Positions 10,253-22,816 are shown, counted from the stretch's first letter. The stretch: DNA of 64,000 nt from Eulemur rufifrons (GCF_041146395.1 NC_091002.1:9418501-9482500), one strand, 5' to 3'. Translations and numbers: made by a program. Notes: a model not told the origin generated them from the letters alone.

Positions 10253-10475
10253 TGCTGTGGTTGAACGTGTACCCCAAAGTTCATGTGTTGGAAACTTAAT
10301 GCCCAGTGCAGCATTGTCAAGAGGTGGATCCTTTAAGAGAAGATTAGGTCATGAGGGCTCTGCCCACGAGTGGATCCACACCATTATCTTAGGAGTGGGT
10401 TAGTTATCATGGAAGTGGGTTCTCAATGGAAGGGCGAGTTAGGCCCCCTTTCCTTCCCCTCTCTTGTTCACTCAT
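10253..10475 (+). mobile_element. MaLR-type LTR fragment (MST/MLT1-like)
   Basis: Opens TGCTGTGGTTGAACGTGTAC and contains AAAGTTCATGTGTTGGAAAC and GATTAGGTCATGAGGGCTCT. These are hallmarks of mammalian MaLR LTRs. The 3' part appears lost, with the element running out near 10475. Confidence 0.75.
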
Positions 10476-10486
10476 CTTACCATAGT

Positions 10487-10555
10487 TCAGTGGTTCTCAA
10501 AGTGTGGTCCCTGGGCCAGCAGCATCAGCATCATCTGGGAACTGGCCAGAAGAGC
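10487..10555 (+). mobile_element. MER5-type hAT fragment
   Basis: CAGTGGTTCTCAAAGTGTGG, then GGCCAGCAGCATCAGCATCA, which is the terminal part of a MER5A/B element. Confidence 0.8.
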
Positions 10556-10644
10556 TGAGGGAACCAGTAAATCAAGACACCAAAAAATAAGGAAAAATAA
10601 AAGAGGAAATATTATTTTAAAATGTTATATATCAAAAATATTTT

Positions 10645-10845
10645 AGTGATTAAACTAATAGCCACCATCAGTGGAGCACTCTCTCTGCCAGACATTGTGC
10701 TAAGTGCTTCATGGAGTACTCGTGACAACTCTAATGAGGGAGGTCCTGTTATTACCCCCATTTTTGGGTGGGGAAACTGAGGCACAGAACTGGAACTAGC
10801 CCAACGGTGCAAGGAGAGGTCAGGATCTAAACCCTGTCAGGCTTG
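10645..10845 (-). repeat. MIR SINE
   Basis: Antisense MIR. It has the CTGCCAGACATTGTGCTAAG box, a TATTACCCCCATTTTTGGG core, then GGGGAAACTGAGGCACAGA. Confidence 0.9.
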
Positions 10846-10859
10846 AAGCCACAAAGTCA

Positions 10860-11700
10860 TGATGGGGCAGTGACAGCATTTGGAGTCCTTTGCACTTGCC
10901 TGTGGTTTAGCGTTGCTACTCCTAAAGCTACAATTATCGTCCAGTCTTTTACTAGCCACAGGGCAAGCATTCTGAAGTGGTTTATGTTCTCCATCTTCTC
11001 AGGCTGAGCAGAACTTCCACGAGCTCCTCATGTTGCTCACGGAGCTCATCGTGGTTTCTGGGCTTGAGGTTCCTGCCTTTCATTTGTTCTGCGAAATGAC
11101 CAGATGTTGTCTTTTTAAATATTGCTGCTCCCCCATTCCTTCCATGCCTCTTTATTGGACCCCAGTTATTCTTAGATTGGACTTTCTCATTCTACCCTTC
11201 ACGTCTCTTAAACCTCTCTTTTATATTTTCCATCTTTCTAACTTTTTTTTTATCTCATGCTGCAGATCTAACTTAGTATTTTCTAATTCTTTCATAAACT
11301 ATGCCAAATCTGCTTTATAAACCATCTACTGTGTTTTTAAGTTCATTGGCTATATTTTTCACTTGTGTCTGATTTAAACATACTCATTTTAGTCTACATC
11401 AATTTTAGTTATCTGAGTTTGACTCAGAGGTCAGATGCTGCCGTTTGTTGTCCCTGATGATTCCGCCAACGGTGATTTTTCATGTGCTCTGTAATAATCA
11501 AGGACTGTCTTCATGTTTCATGAGACTTTATCTCTAGTCTCTTACATAGGTTTTTATAGGCATCTGACTCTCCATTTGTGCGTACATCTTCTAGATGACA
11601 AGAAGCTGTTATCAGCAGGGGACCACTTTCTATGGTAATTTTTGGCTTGAAGTTTCCTGGACTCCAGTTGGTGTAAATTCAGACCCCATGCAGGCTGCAG
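10860..11700. other. AT-rich sequence, possibly antisense L1M 5' part
   Basis: The stretch 11090-11400 (TTCTCATTCTACCCTTCACG, CATCTTTCTAAC, TCTAATTCTTTCATAAAC) resembles the reverse strand of old L1 ORF1 regions. The similarity is weak and no coding feature is seen. Confidence 0.3.
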
Positions 11701-11714
11701 TTACAGATTCTTAG

Positions 11715-12112
11715 TGTCTTGTTCCATTCGGGCTGCTATAACAAAATGCCTTAGTCTGGGTAATTTATAAATAATAGCAATTTATTTCTCACAGTTCTGG
11801 AGGCTGGGAAGTCCAAGATCAAGGTGACAATAGACTTTGTTTCTGGTGAAGCCTCACTCTCTGCTTAACAAATGATACGTACCTCTTGCTGCATCCTAAC
11901 ATGGCTGTATCCTCACATGGCAGAAGGGACAAGACAGCTCCTTTCAACTGCTTTTATTAGTGCTCCTTTTACAAGGGCACTAATCTCATTTATGAGGGCA
12001 GAACCCTCACGATAATCACTTCCCAAAAGGCCCCACGTCTTAACACTATCACATTGGGTATTAGATTCCAGCATACGAATTTCAGGGTAACACCAACATT
12101 TAAACCATAGCA
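11715..12112 (-). mobile_element. MaLR-type solo LTR, near complete
   Basis: Runs TGTCTTGTTCCATTCGGG...AACCATAGCA. TATTTCTCACAGTTCTGGAG and CCTCACATGGCAGAAGG, both reverse-strand MaLR LTR hallmarks, are present. It is flanked by 5-bp direct repeats CTTAG (11710-11714) and CTTGG (12113-12117), the duplication size of ERVL/MaLR insertions. Confidence 0.8.
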
Positions 12113-12117
12113 CTTGG

Positions 12118-12875
12118 GGGAGGCTGTTTCCAACCCAGAGCCAAGCCCAGGATAGACAATCCTTCTATGTCCTCCCTTCGCTCATGGTCTTTCACAGAGA
12201 GTGGGCTTTTCACTTCTAATAGAGGACTTGGTTCTAACTATCTGCAGTTGGGCAAGTAAAAATACTGCCAGCACGGAGAGACCTTTCCACATCAACACAG
12301 AAAGAAACATAACTGGCTAAATATTGGGTAAGCACAACAGAGTACACGTATGTGTCAGAATAAAATTCCACCAATTTATATAGCAAAGCAGGTCCAAGGT
12401 TCATTTGGGAATTGAGGTAGCTATTTGTTGAGATAATCAACCTCCTTCAGAAGAATAATAAAACTTGTTTGATCTCCAGAAGAACCAATGACTACACCTA
12501 GAGATAAGCTCTTACATTAACTCCACATTTCAAAGGTCTCTGAGGCCTATGACCCAGGAGGAATAACTGCATTGTAAAACTGGGCTGGACTTCCTAGTCC
12601 CTGGAGATATGTATCTATTGTACATTCCAAAGGTTATAGAAAGGACTCAGACCCACTTTGTTCCCCAGAGACACTGTAACAAGGGGAGGAGAAGAAAATA
12701 CCTTCTTTCCCCTTTATTCACTTTCATTTACCTTTGCACAGCCTTACACAGGCCCAAGTTCTTTCTTCCTATCAAAACAAAACAGCCTCAATGCAATGTG
12801 GTATCTTGGCTTGAATTCTGGAAGAGGCGGAGAAAGCATTAGAGGAAAAACTTGGGAAATCTGAATAAAGTGTGT
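12118..12875. other. Unclassified sequence, no gene seen
   Basis: No repeat recognised with confidence. Short open frames only, without any familiar motif. Confidence 0.4.
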
Positions 12876-13065
12876 AGTTAATTAACGGTAATGTACCAGT
12901 GTTGATTTCTCAGTTTTAATAATAGTACCATGGTCATGTAAGATGCTAACATTAGGGGAAAATGGGTGAAAGGTGCATGGAAACTCTCTATAGTATTTTC
13001 TCAAGTCTTCTGTAAGTCTAGAATTATTTCTAAATAAAAAATGTAAAGATTTTAGGGAGAGCACA
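12876..13065 (+). mobile_element. L1M 3' end fragment
   Basis: ATGTACCAGTGTTG..., then GGAAACTCTCTATAGTATTT and TGTAAGTCTAGAATTATTTC ending in AATAAAAAATGTAAAG, the 3' terminal pattern of old mammalian L1M families. A similar tail ends the L1 at 18415. Confidence 0.65.
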
Positions 13066-13260
13066 AATTCAAAGCAAGATGTGACAAATTCCTCTTCTCC
13101 TGAGAATCTTACAAACAAGCCAACAAACAAACAAAAGTTCCTAATTACTCAATAATCACTTTACATGGGGATGGTTTAAATATCAATTAAAAGACAGAAA
13201 CTGTCAGAATGGATTAAAAGAAAATAAGACCCAATTATGTTTCTGTAAGGAAGCTACTTT

Positions 13261-13580
13261 ATTTTTATTTTTGTTTTTATTTTATTTATTTATTTTGAGA
13301 TGAGGTCTCTCTCTGTCACCCAGGCTGGAGTATAGTGTTCTGATCACAACTCACTGCAACCCTCAACTCCCTGGCTCAAGTGATCCTCCCACCTCAGCCT
13401 CCAGAGTAACTGGGACTACAGGTGTGCACCACCACACTGGGCTAATTTTTTTTTTTTTTTTTTTTTTTGTGGAGACAGGGTCTCACTATGTTGCCCAGGC
13501 TAGTCTTGAACTCCTGGCCTCAAGTGATCCTCCCACCTCAGCTTCCCAAAGCACTCAGGTGTGAGCCACTACACTTGGCT
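13261..13580 (-). mobile_element. Alu, older J-like dimer
   Basis: Reverse-strand dimeric Alu. It lacks the lemur-type linker block, indicating an early J-like copy. Flanking near-identical repeats AAGCTACTTTA / AACCTACTTTA mark the target-site duplication in the host L1. Confidence 0.9.
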
Positions 13581-15103
13581 AAGAAACCTACTTTAAATAT
13601 AAAGACACAGATTAAAAAATGAAAGGATGAAGAAAGGTATACCTTGCTAACACTAATCTAAAGAAATCTGCTTTCAGACAAATGAAACATTAGAACAAGG
13701 ACAATTATCAAGAATAAAGAAGGCATTACACAATAATAAAGGGATGGGGTCAGTTTTCCAAGAAGATATGATAATACTTAAGATGCATGCACTTAACAAC
13801 AGAGTGTCAAAACACAGGACATAAAAACTGAGAGAAATGCAAGGAGAATGGACAAATCCTCTATTACAGCTGGAGACTTCAACACTCCCCTCTCAGTAAC
13901 TGACAGGTCCAGTAGGCATAAAATCAGTAAGGATATAGTTGAACTGAACAGCACTATCAATCAACTGGATCTAATTGACATCTACAGAACACTTTATCTA
14001 ACAACAGCAGAATACACATTCTTCTCAAGACCATACATAGGCCATATTCTGAGCCATACAACACACCATAACAAACTTAAAAGAACAGAAATCATACAAA
14101 GTGCTCTCAGACTACAATTAAATTAGAAATCAATAACAAAAAAGTAGCTGGAAAATCTTAAACTATTTTGAGATTAAACAATGTGCTTCTACATCACACA
14201 AAGATCAAAAAAGAAGTATCAGAAAAGCTAAAAGTATTTTGAACTAAATGAAAATGAAAATGCAATTTACCAATGTGTGGAATACAGTGAAGGCGGCACT
14301 TAGATGGAAATACGTGACATTAAATGCATATATTAGGGAAGAAGGAAGACCTAAAAACAATCATCCAATCTTCCAACTTAGGAAACTAGAGAAAATAGGG
14401 CAAACTAAATACAAAATAAGCACAGGAAAAGAAATAATAAAAATTGAAGCAGAATCAATGAAATTAAAAGTAGGAAATCAATAGGGAAAATCAGTGAAGC
14501 CAGAAGATGGTTCTTTGAAAAGATCAATGAAATCAATCAGCTGCTAGCCAGGCTAGCCAGGCTCACTAAGAAAAAAGGAAAGAGACACAAATTGCTCATA
14601 CCACAAATGAAAGAAGGGCCATCACTACTGATCCCACAGACATTAAAAATATAATAAGGAAATATTATAAACAACTCTGCCCATAAATCTGATAACCTAC
14701 ATGAAATGGACCAATTTCCTGAAAGACACAGATTACCAAAACTCACATAAAGAGCAATAGATACTCTAAATAGACCTATATCTATTAAATATATTGAACC
14801 AATAATTAATAGTCCTCAAAAAAAGAAATCCCTAGGCCCATATTATTTCACTGGTGATTTCCACTACACATTTAAGGAAAAAATGATACCAGTTCTCTAC
14901 AATCTCTTCCCGAAGACAGAAACAGAAAGAATATTTCCTACAACAAATTCTATGAGGCCAGAATTACCCTAACACCAAAACTAGATAAAGACATCACAAG
15001 AATGGAAAACTACATATCAGTATCTCTCATGAACATAGATGCAAAAATCTTTATCAAAATATTAGCAAATTGAATCCAACAATGTATAAAAAGAATTATG
15101 TAT

Positions 15104-15181
15104 ATTTTTTAATTTTAGCATATTATGGGGGTACAAATGTTTAGGTAATGTATATTGCCCTTGCCCCACCCAAGTCGGGAT
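15104..15181 (-). mobile_element. 78-bp L1 3' UTR insertion
   Basis: A tiny antisense L1 tail (poly-T, then TATTATGGGGGTACAAATG, GCCCTTGCCCCACCC). It is bounded by TAAAAAGAATTATGTAT at 15087-15103 and TAAAAAGAATTATATAT at 15182-15198. It is the same 3' UTR family as the insertion at 39191-39861. Confidence 0.8.
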
Positions 15182-15353
15182 TAAAAAGAATTATATATGC
15201 CACAATCAAGTGGGACTTTGTCCAGGTGTGCAAGGCTAATTCAACACTCAAAAATCAATTATTGTAATCCATCACATCAGCAGGCTAAAGAAAAAAATCC
15301 CATTATCATACCTATAAGTGTAAAAAAATTGAAAAAATCCACTACCCATTCAT

Positions 15354-15716
15354 TTTTTTTTTCTTTTTTTTCTTTTTTTTTTTTTTTGAGACAGAGTCTC
15401 ACTCTGTTGCCCAGGCTAGAGTGAGTGCCGTGGCGTCAGCCTAGCTCACAGCAACCTCAAACTCCTGAGCTCAAGTGATCCTCCTGTCTCAGCCTCCCGA
15501 GTAGCTGGGACTACAGGCATGCACCACCATGCCCGGCTAATTTTTTTTTTTCTATATATATATTTTTAGCTGTCCATATAATTTCTTTCTATTTTTAGTA
15601 GAGATGGGGTCTCACTCTTGCTCAGGCTGGTCTCGAACTCCTGAGCTCAAACGATCCGCCCACCTCGGCCTCCCAGAGTGCTAGGATTACAGGCGTGAGC
15701 CACCGCGCCCGGCCGG
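15354..15716 (-). mobile_element. Strepsirrhine-type Alu
   Basis: Full-length antisense Alu with the linker block CTATATATATATTTTTAGC...ATAATTTCTTTCTATTTTTAG characteristic of lemur/loris Alus. It has a perfect 12-bp target-site duplication CTACCCATTCAT at 15342-15353 and 15717-15728. Confidence 0.95.
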
Positions 15717-16412
15717 CTACCCATTCATGATAAAGAAAAAACACTCTCAGAAAACTAGGAATAGAGGATAATTTTCTCAACTTGATAAAGAGTAGCTACA
15801 AAAAACCTATAGCTAACATCATACTTAATAGTGAGAAACTAGATGCTGTGACCTTAATTTGGGGGAAAAGGTAAACATGTCCTCTGTCACCACTCCTATT
15901 CAACATCATACTAGAAGTCCTAGTCAGTGCAATAAGACAAGAAAAGGAAATAAAAGATATACAGATTGAGAAAGAAGAAATAAAACTATCTTTGGTTGCA
16001 GATGAAATGACTATCTGTGTAGAAAATTCCAAAAAGTCAGCAAAATAAACTGGAGCTAATACACTACTATAGCAAGGCTGCAAGATACGAGATTAATATA
16101 CAAAATTCAATTGCTTTCTTATATACCACCAATGAACAATTGAAATTTGAAATTAAAAATACAATACCATTTACATTAGCACAAAGAAATGAAATACTTA
16201 GGTGTAAATCTAACAAAATATGTATAGGATCTATATAAGGAAAACTGATGAAAGAAATCAAAGATCTAAGTAAATGGAGAGATATCTATGCTCATGGATA
16301 GGAAGACTAAATATTGTCAAGATGTTAATTCTTCCTAACTTAATCTATAAATTCAAAACCATCCCAGTCAAAATCCCAGCCAGTTATTTGGTGGATATTA
16401 AAAAATAATTCT

Positions 16413-16752
16413 GGCCAGGCACGGTGGCTCACGCCTGTAATCCTAGCACTCTGGGAGGCCAAGGCAGGTGGATCACTCGAGGTCAGGAGTTCGAGACCAG
16501 CCTGAGCAAGAGCGAGACCCCGTCTCTACTAAAAATAGAAAGAAATTATATGGACAACTAAAATATATATATACAAAAAATTAGCCGGGCATGGTGGCGC
16601 ATGCCTGTAGTCCCAGCTACTTGTGAGGCTGAGGCAGTAGGATCACTTAAGCCCAGGAGTTTGAGGTTGCTGTGAGCTAGGCTTACGCCATGGCACTCAC
16701 TCTAGCCTGGGCAACAGAGAGAGACTCTGTCTCAAAAAACAAAAAAAATAAT
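16413..16752 (+). mobile_element. Strepsirrhine-type Alu
   Basis: Sense Alu GGCCAGGCACGGTGGCTC... with the lemur-type linker and an A-rich tail. The target-site duplication is AATAATTCT at 16404-16412 and 16753-16761. Confidence 0.95.
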
Positions 16753-18415
16753 AATAATTCTAAAGTTTACATGGAAATGCAAAAGACATAGAATAGCCAA
16801 CACAACACTGAAGAAGAACAAAGCTAGAAGACTGATACTACCTGACTTCAAAACTTACTATAAAGCTACAGTAATCAGCTAGAATGGTATTCATAAAAGA
16901 ATAGACACATGTATAAGTGGTTCAGAACAGAGAGCCCCACAATAGACCTACAAAAATATAGTCAACTGATCTTGACAAAAGCACATAGACAACTCACTGG
17001 AAAATAGGACAGTTTTTTCAACAAATGGTACTAGAATAATTGGACATCTGCAGTCAAAAAAATGAGCCTAAACACAGACTTTACACCTTACCCAAAAGTT
17101 AACTCATAGACCTAAATGTAAAACAGAAAACTATAAAACTCCTAGAAGATAATGTGGGAACAAATCCAAATGATCTTGGGTTTGGTGATGACTTTTTAGA
17201 TACAACACCCAAAAGCATGATCCATGGGAAAAAAACTGATAAGTTGGACTTTATTAAAATTAAAAACATCTGTTCTGTGAAAGACGCTATTAAGATAATG
17301 ACAAGACAAGCCATAGGCTTGGAGAAAATATTTGCAAAGCACATATCTGTTAAGGGACTTGTATTCAATACAAGAACGCTTATAATAGAAAGAGCTCTTA
17401 AAACTCAACAGTAAGAAAACAAGCAAGCAGTTTTTAAATAGGTAAAAGATCTGAACAGACACCTTACCAAAGAAGATATTCAGATGGCAAACAATTAGGT
17501 GAAATGATGCTCAACATCTTATGTCATTAAGAAACTGCAAATTAAAACAACAATGAGATAACACTACGCACCTATTAGAATGACTAAAACACAACACCAA
17601 ATGCTGACAGGCTGTGGAGCAACAGGAATTCTCACTCATTGCTGAGATTTCAAAATGGTACAGCCACTTTGGAAGACAATTTAGCAGTTTATTTACAAAA
17701 CTAAATATAGTCTTACCATTCGATCCAACAATCGCACTGGTTGGTATTTACCCAATGGGGCTGATGATCTATGCCCTCGCAGAAACCTTGCAGAGGGATA
17801 TTCACAGCAGGTTTTTCACAGTAGCCCAAAGCTAGAAGCAATCAAGGTGGTCCTTCAATTGGTGAAGACGTAAATAAACTGTGCTATGTCAGGACAATGG
17901 AATATCATTCAGTGATAAATAGAAGTGAGTTATCTAGCCATGAAAAGACTTGGGGGAACCTCAGATGTGTGTTGGTAAGTAAAAGAAGCCAATCTGAAAA
18001 GGCTACATGCTATAGGATTCCAACTTTACAACATTCTGGAAGAGGTAAAACTATGGAGTCCGTAAAAGATCAGCGGTTGGCAGGAATGTGGGGGGAGGCA
18101 GGGAGGGATGGACAGGCAGAGCACAGGGGATTTTTAGGGCAATAAAACTATTGTAAATGATACTGTAATGGTGGATACATAACACTGTGCATTTGTCCAA
18201 ATCTGCAGAATGTACAACACTTGAACCCTAGTGTAAACTGTGAGCCTCCATGTAAACCATGTATTTATTTTGGTTAATAAATGTACCAATATTGGGTCAT
18301 CAATTAGAACACATGTGCCATATGAATGCAAGATGTTAATAAGGGAAACAGCAGAGGAGGAGGGGTGTACAGGGGAACTCTGTACTGTCTGCTCAATTTT
18401 AAAAAATAAAGAAAA

Positions 18416-20430
18416 AGAGAAAGTCTGGTTACTAGAGCTGGCAGGGCCCACAAAGAAGAGCCTGCTCTCAGTTCTCACCACCCTGGTTTTCACCTTCGTT
18501 TTTGGTCCCTGGAAATTCCCCTGAAATATTTTTAAAGGACATTTGTTATATTTTTTCAGCATTTCTAGGAAAGGTTTTCAGTTTAATCAGTTCACAATTA
18601 TTGTTAAAAATGGAAACCATATACTCTCCTTCAGATAAAATGTTCACGGTACTCCTGGTTGCAAGTGTCCAAACCAATTGGACCTATTTAGGCAAAATGC
18701 GGATTGATTGGCTTGTGGATGGGACACCAGATGTGGTAACTGAGGGAAGGCCAGGGTGCACCTGTGGGGACTCCTGCCCCTCTGGCTCCCGGGCTCTTCT
18801 TCACCAAGGCACGCCTTCTTCCCAGTTGCAGAGCTATGCCCGACACGGGTTCTGTGCCAGGGCAGGATGCAGCTGGGGCCACACACGTCCAGCTGCCCAC
18901 CCGCCCCTGTGGGCCGTCTGGAGCGCTTAGAGAATGAGATGGCCATTGCAGGCACAGAGCACACCATGCCCAGGCTTCCACGTTTTTCTGCCTCCTGTCT
19001 GTTGAAGGATGAGATGAAACTGCTCTGGGGGAGAGAAGGAGAGAGATTTGGCTGGAGCTCTGTGGTTGTCAGCCACAGACCCCAACTGCTGCAGCCAGAA
19101 CACAGGAAGGAGCGCACTGAAGGGATGAATGCAGGAGGCTGCGAAACCAAAGGAAGAGGGATGAGCCAGTGTAGGAGAGGCTGGGGCCGCTGTAGGACAG
19201 GCTGGGGCCGCTGCAGTTCAAAAGCTCCAGGCAGCCTCCACGGGGGACTCTGTGCTGCCCACCCTCTGTCCCTGCTGGGCTCTCTGGGCTGTGGCTGAGG
19301 GCGGCATCTCCATCAGTAGTTCTACCAAGACACGGTGAACCAAGGACATGTCCCTGGAAGATAACACAGGTGGCCCCCTCGCTGGGCAGGCAGAGACTGC
19401 AGATGGGGTCCCAGAAGGATATGGGTCACTGCCAGGGCCGGGAGTCAGGCAGAAGAGGTACCTCTCTCTCCCTGATGTAAGACTGGGTAATGCTGTGTTC
19501 ACACCATGTGATGACACCTGGTAATGACACCTCTTAGAGAAACCAGTGAGGAAAGAAACTGGAGCTCTCCTGGAGGGACAGTGAACCCGATTCAGAACTA
19601 GGCTGGACCAGGTCGATCCCAGCCTCCCCCAGCCCCCAGCCACAGGCCAGGGCCCACCGTCCTCCTTCTTCCCCAGTCTTGGGTCTGGAGAACTGTACTG
19701 GGCTGTCCTCCTTGGAGTCAGCAAAGCCTGAGCAAATAGCATCTCCTTCACCTCCAGCTGGTACTGGAGGCCGGCAAGACACAGGAGGAATTACATCTGT
19801 CAGCTGGGGGCCAGGGAGGATGGATGTTTCTAAGATGGGTGGACAGTGGGCTAGGGACTTGGGAGACTTCAGGAAAATGGGAGAGAGAAGGACCTGCCCA
19901 GGACCCACTCCTCTGCCCTCCCACCACGTGCTGCTCTCCTGAGGTCCTTCTGATGCTTGGGTGAAGAATTTTGTATCCTCATAGGACAAGGTCAGGGGAG
20001 CATTTAGGGAGCACCTGTGTGGGGTGGGGCTCAGGCACAAATGGGGCCAGAAGGGCATTGGCCTAGGGACCTTGTGCAACCTCAGGGGTCAGCGAGAGCT
20101 CCACCTGCATGAGGGTCTACCAGGCTGGAAACTAAAAGCCTTGCCCTGCAGGGGTTAGCAGGAAACCAGGGAGCCCTGACACTCCCTGTTATAGCTGCTG
20201 CTGCTTACTCTGGGAGAGCACCTGCCAGGGAGGACTCAGAGAGAGGAACCTGGGGAGGACCCATCATCCCAGTGAAGCTCCCACCACCACCGCGGGTGAG
20301 CGAGGTGTGCCTCGGGGCTGCACTGCTCCCTCAGGACTCTGGATTACTGCCCTCCTGGGGCTGGGTGCTGCGTGGATGTGGCTCTGCAGCCTCCCCGTCC
20401 GAGGATCAGCCCTCAGTGGGGCTGTCGTAG
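18416..20430. other. Unique, GC-richer sequence without recognised gene
   Basis: Holds several overlapping frames of 140-180 codons on both strands (for example 18756-19298 + and 19534-20079 -). None shows a motif I know, and they mutually overlap, which points to composition. A 21-bp tandem duplication lies at 19171-19212. Confidence 0.5.
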
Positions 20431-20535
20431 ACCCCTGAGTCTCGACAGTGGGGACCTGGTATCAATGTATTGTTGTTGTTTTAAGCCACCATGGCCTGGA
20501 GTGGGTTTTCATGCAGAAAATAGACCACTGAAATA
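20430..20535 (+). mobile_element. Possible MLT1 LTR 3' end
   Basis: ATTGTTGTTGTTTTAAGCCACC followed by GCAGAAAATAGACCACTG resembles the MLT1 LTR end (gttgttttaagccacc...). Short and weak. Confidence 0.35.
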
Positions 20536-21059
20536 GTTCACAATTAATTTTTTTCATCAAAAGTGTAAGTAGTCACAAAGAATATTTCCAGCACACTGTG
20601 CATATCAATATACTAAGACAACGTGGCTATAATCCTCTATAACTGCTTCCGGGTCAGACGAATGAGAGACAACTTGTGCCTCACCATCATGCATTTTAAA
20701 AAATACATCAACAAGCATTTCTTTACCTGTCAGAAATCTAACATTTTTCCTTTTACTCCTTCAGCTTGCATTTGTTTTCATTCCAGTTCCTCCGAAGAAT
20801 TTAATCCTAATATTACATATGTACTATGCTTGAAGATCTTTCATTGAACACTGTCATATGTCTCTGTAACAGAAATATATCATTTTTATTCTAATTTTAT
20901 AAATTTCCTGTAGCCACATGATTCTATGTATATAAAAATGTCATCTGGGTTGAATCATACAATTATTGTTAATGTACAATCGAGCAATGAATCCTAAATA
21001 GACTTAAAATTTAAAGAACCATTAAATATAAAAACGTCCGTTTTGTTGGAAAACCGTAT
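20536..21059. other. AT-rich sequence, nothing recognised
   Basis: No repeat named with confidence and no coding frame of note. Confidence 0.4.
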
Positions 21060-22010
21060 CTCTTTTGATTAGTTCTTGCCCGCGTGGGTGAATCCTGCTT
21101 ATTGCTAGCCTGGCAGTTTGTGGCATCCATTTCATCTTTTACATCATTTTTGCACATGGGGTACTGAGAGATCCTGTTCAAGTCAAGAAGTAGATGGAAC
21201 TAGAAGCAGTTTCTTGGTAACAACATTACTCAAACAGGTGAGCCCCTCCTGATGCCCCGAATCCCATTTCAGTTGATCATCTGTCAGCTGACATCCTAAT
21301 CAGGTGCTCTTTCAATTTGTTAAAACAAAGAATAAGAAAATACCTGACATGCAAGGTTATTTCTTATCCAGTTTTTATAGACTTCCATCTGATTATTTTT
21401 GAGAAGGTATAATCAAAAAGGGTTTACTTGAACCTATCAAATGACAGTGAATTATACCTATTTTTCTCCCTCTTAGAGGCACTTTGTTTATTACCATATA
21501 TTAAGATCTGTTAGAGATACCTTGTTTAAGAAACAAAACTATGAAACTAAAAATGAAGTAAAATTGGAAAATGTAATATTTTAAAAATTTTTCTGGCAGC
21601 TCTGAACAAAAACTAAGGTAGTCAATCTACTTCCATTTTGTATGTCATTTTAAAGTGCCTTAAAAACAAAATGCATGACAGATGGACAGAGAGACAGATA
21701 TACCTATATACACATAAATATAGGAAATGACTTTATGGTTATGTTGCCCACAGATTTCGTACAGCCTCTTCACATCCGAGAGGGAGAACTTAATCCTACT
21801 CAAATGAAGCCGGTTTTCTCAAATTCAGGGAATTGATTCCTAGATTATGTTTTAGGAAGATGTTTATCCCACACACGTATGCAGTGTATGTTCTGTTAGT
21901 AGGAGTGCACTTTAATCCGGGCTTACAGCAGGGACGTTGATGACCGCTGTTAAGTGCTTATTTACGGGACATTCCACGACGCTCCCCTAGAGGGAAAGCG
22001 AGGAGAAACA
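21060..22010. promoter_or_regulatory. Candidate distal regulatory block with OTX/CRX-type sites
   Basis: Mostly repeat-free DNA 15 kb upstream of VSX1. Around 21270-21340 it carries the E-boxes CATCTG, CAGCTG and CAGGTG, with CTAATCA and AACAAAG nearby. Further on are TAATCC sites at 21791-21796 and 21913-21918. The mix of bHLH, homeobox and OTX/CRX sites is what retinal enhancers show. Conservation was not tested. Confidence 0.3.
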
Positions 22011-22590
22011 GCAGCAGGAGGCTTGTTGTCCAAGTTTTAAAATTCTGTTTTACATTTTATATTTCATAGATTTCAGTACCCTTTTTGCAAAAGTCAATGA
22101 AATTATTTCTGCTATAAGTATTAAACCAACATTTAAAAATACATAAAATAGGAACTTATTTACAACATGCTCATTCGTTTCACGTGCAGAGGTAAAGGTG
22201 CAAATGTTCACCTCCTTTGCCTTGACACAGAAATGTGCAGCAGCCGCCCAGGCTGGGCTCGCAGCAAGCTCCTTCCTGCCTCCGAGAAGGCTGGGTGGCA
22301 GAGCTGGCAAGCTTCCTAGCAGCTTGGTGTCCCCGGAGGATGTTTGTGACTCTGTGCAAGTGTGGCTGTGGGATCCGGGCATGACCAGAGGCCTTTACTG
22401 GACGGTGCTGCTGTGATCTCTGGTAGCTGCGGGCTCACAGGGCGCCTTCCCTGGAGAACCGCCCGAGGCTGGCAGAGCCACCTGGCTCCAAAATGCTGCA
22501 ATCCCAGCTTCCCCTCTCTCCTCCCTACCCTGAATGGGTCCTCAAGCCTGCCCCTTCCTCAGGGCCCTGCCTTCATTCCTTAGCCTGCCC
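22011..22590. other. Unique sequence, no gene seen
   Basis: No recognised repeat or coding similarity. Confidence 0.4.
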
Positions 22591-22680
22591 GTGCAGCCTG
22601 GCTCACGCTCCCTTCTCAGGAACCACAGGCACCAAATCCCAGCCTCGGGCTCTGCTTCCAGGGAACCCAAGCCAAGTGAC
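22590..22680 (+). mobile_element. Possible LTR 3' end (ERVL-type, LTR33-like)
   Basis: CGGGCTCTGCTTCCAGGGAA followed by CCCAAGCCAAG resembles the LTR ending ggtctgcttctgggggaacccaaac, which is seen more clearly at 52940-53010. Confidence 0.35.
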
Positions 22681-22704
22681 GACTGAGGGAATGAACCTCC
22701 AACA

Positions 22705-22816
22705 CTGGTGGGCACAGACTATAATTTGTGAAACTGTACATAGACAGGGAGGATTTCACTGCTTTTCAATTATACCTCAAGAAATCTGCTGTAAGAAAAA
22801 AAAAAAAAAAAAAAGA
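22705..22816 (+). mobile_element. Old L1M-type 3' tail
   Basis: GTGAAACTGTACATAGACAG...TCAATTATACCTCAAGAAA and a poly-A tail resemble the end of old L1 elements (...attatacctcaataaa). Confidence 0.45.

Larger units (their letters stand above)
13130..18415 (+). mobile_element. Old L1 (L1M-like), long but decayed, interrupted by younger insertions
   Basis: Carries ORF2 remnants in order: endonuclease-region sequence (13130-14130), reverse-transcriptase region (14250-16400), C-terminal region (16760-17930), then a 3' UTR (17990-18415) with CTGGAAGAGGTAAAACTATG and GGATTTTTAGGGCAATAAAA typical of L1M. Frames are broken by many stops, so it is inactive. Three Alus and one L1 tail fragment are nested inside, with target-site duplications that date them as later events. 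Confidence 0.85.
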
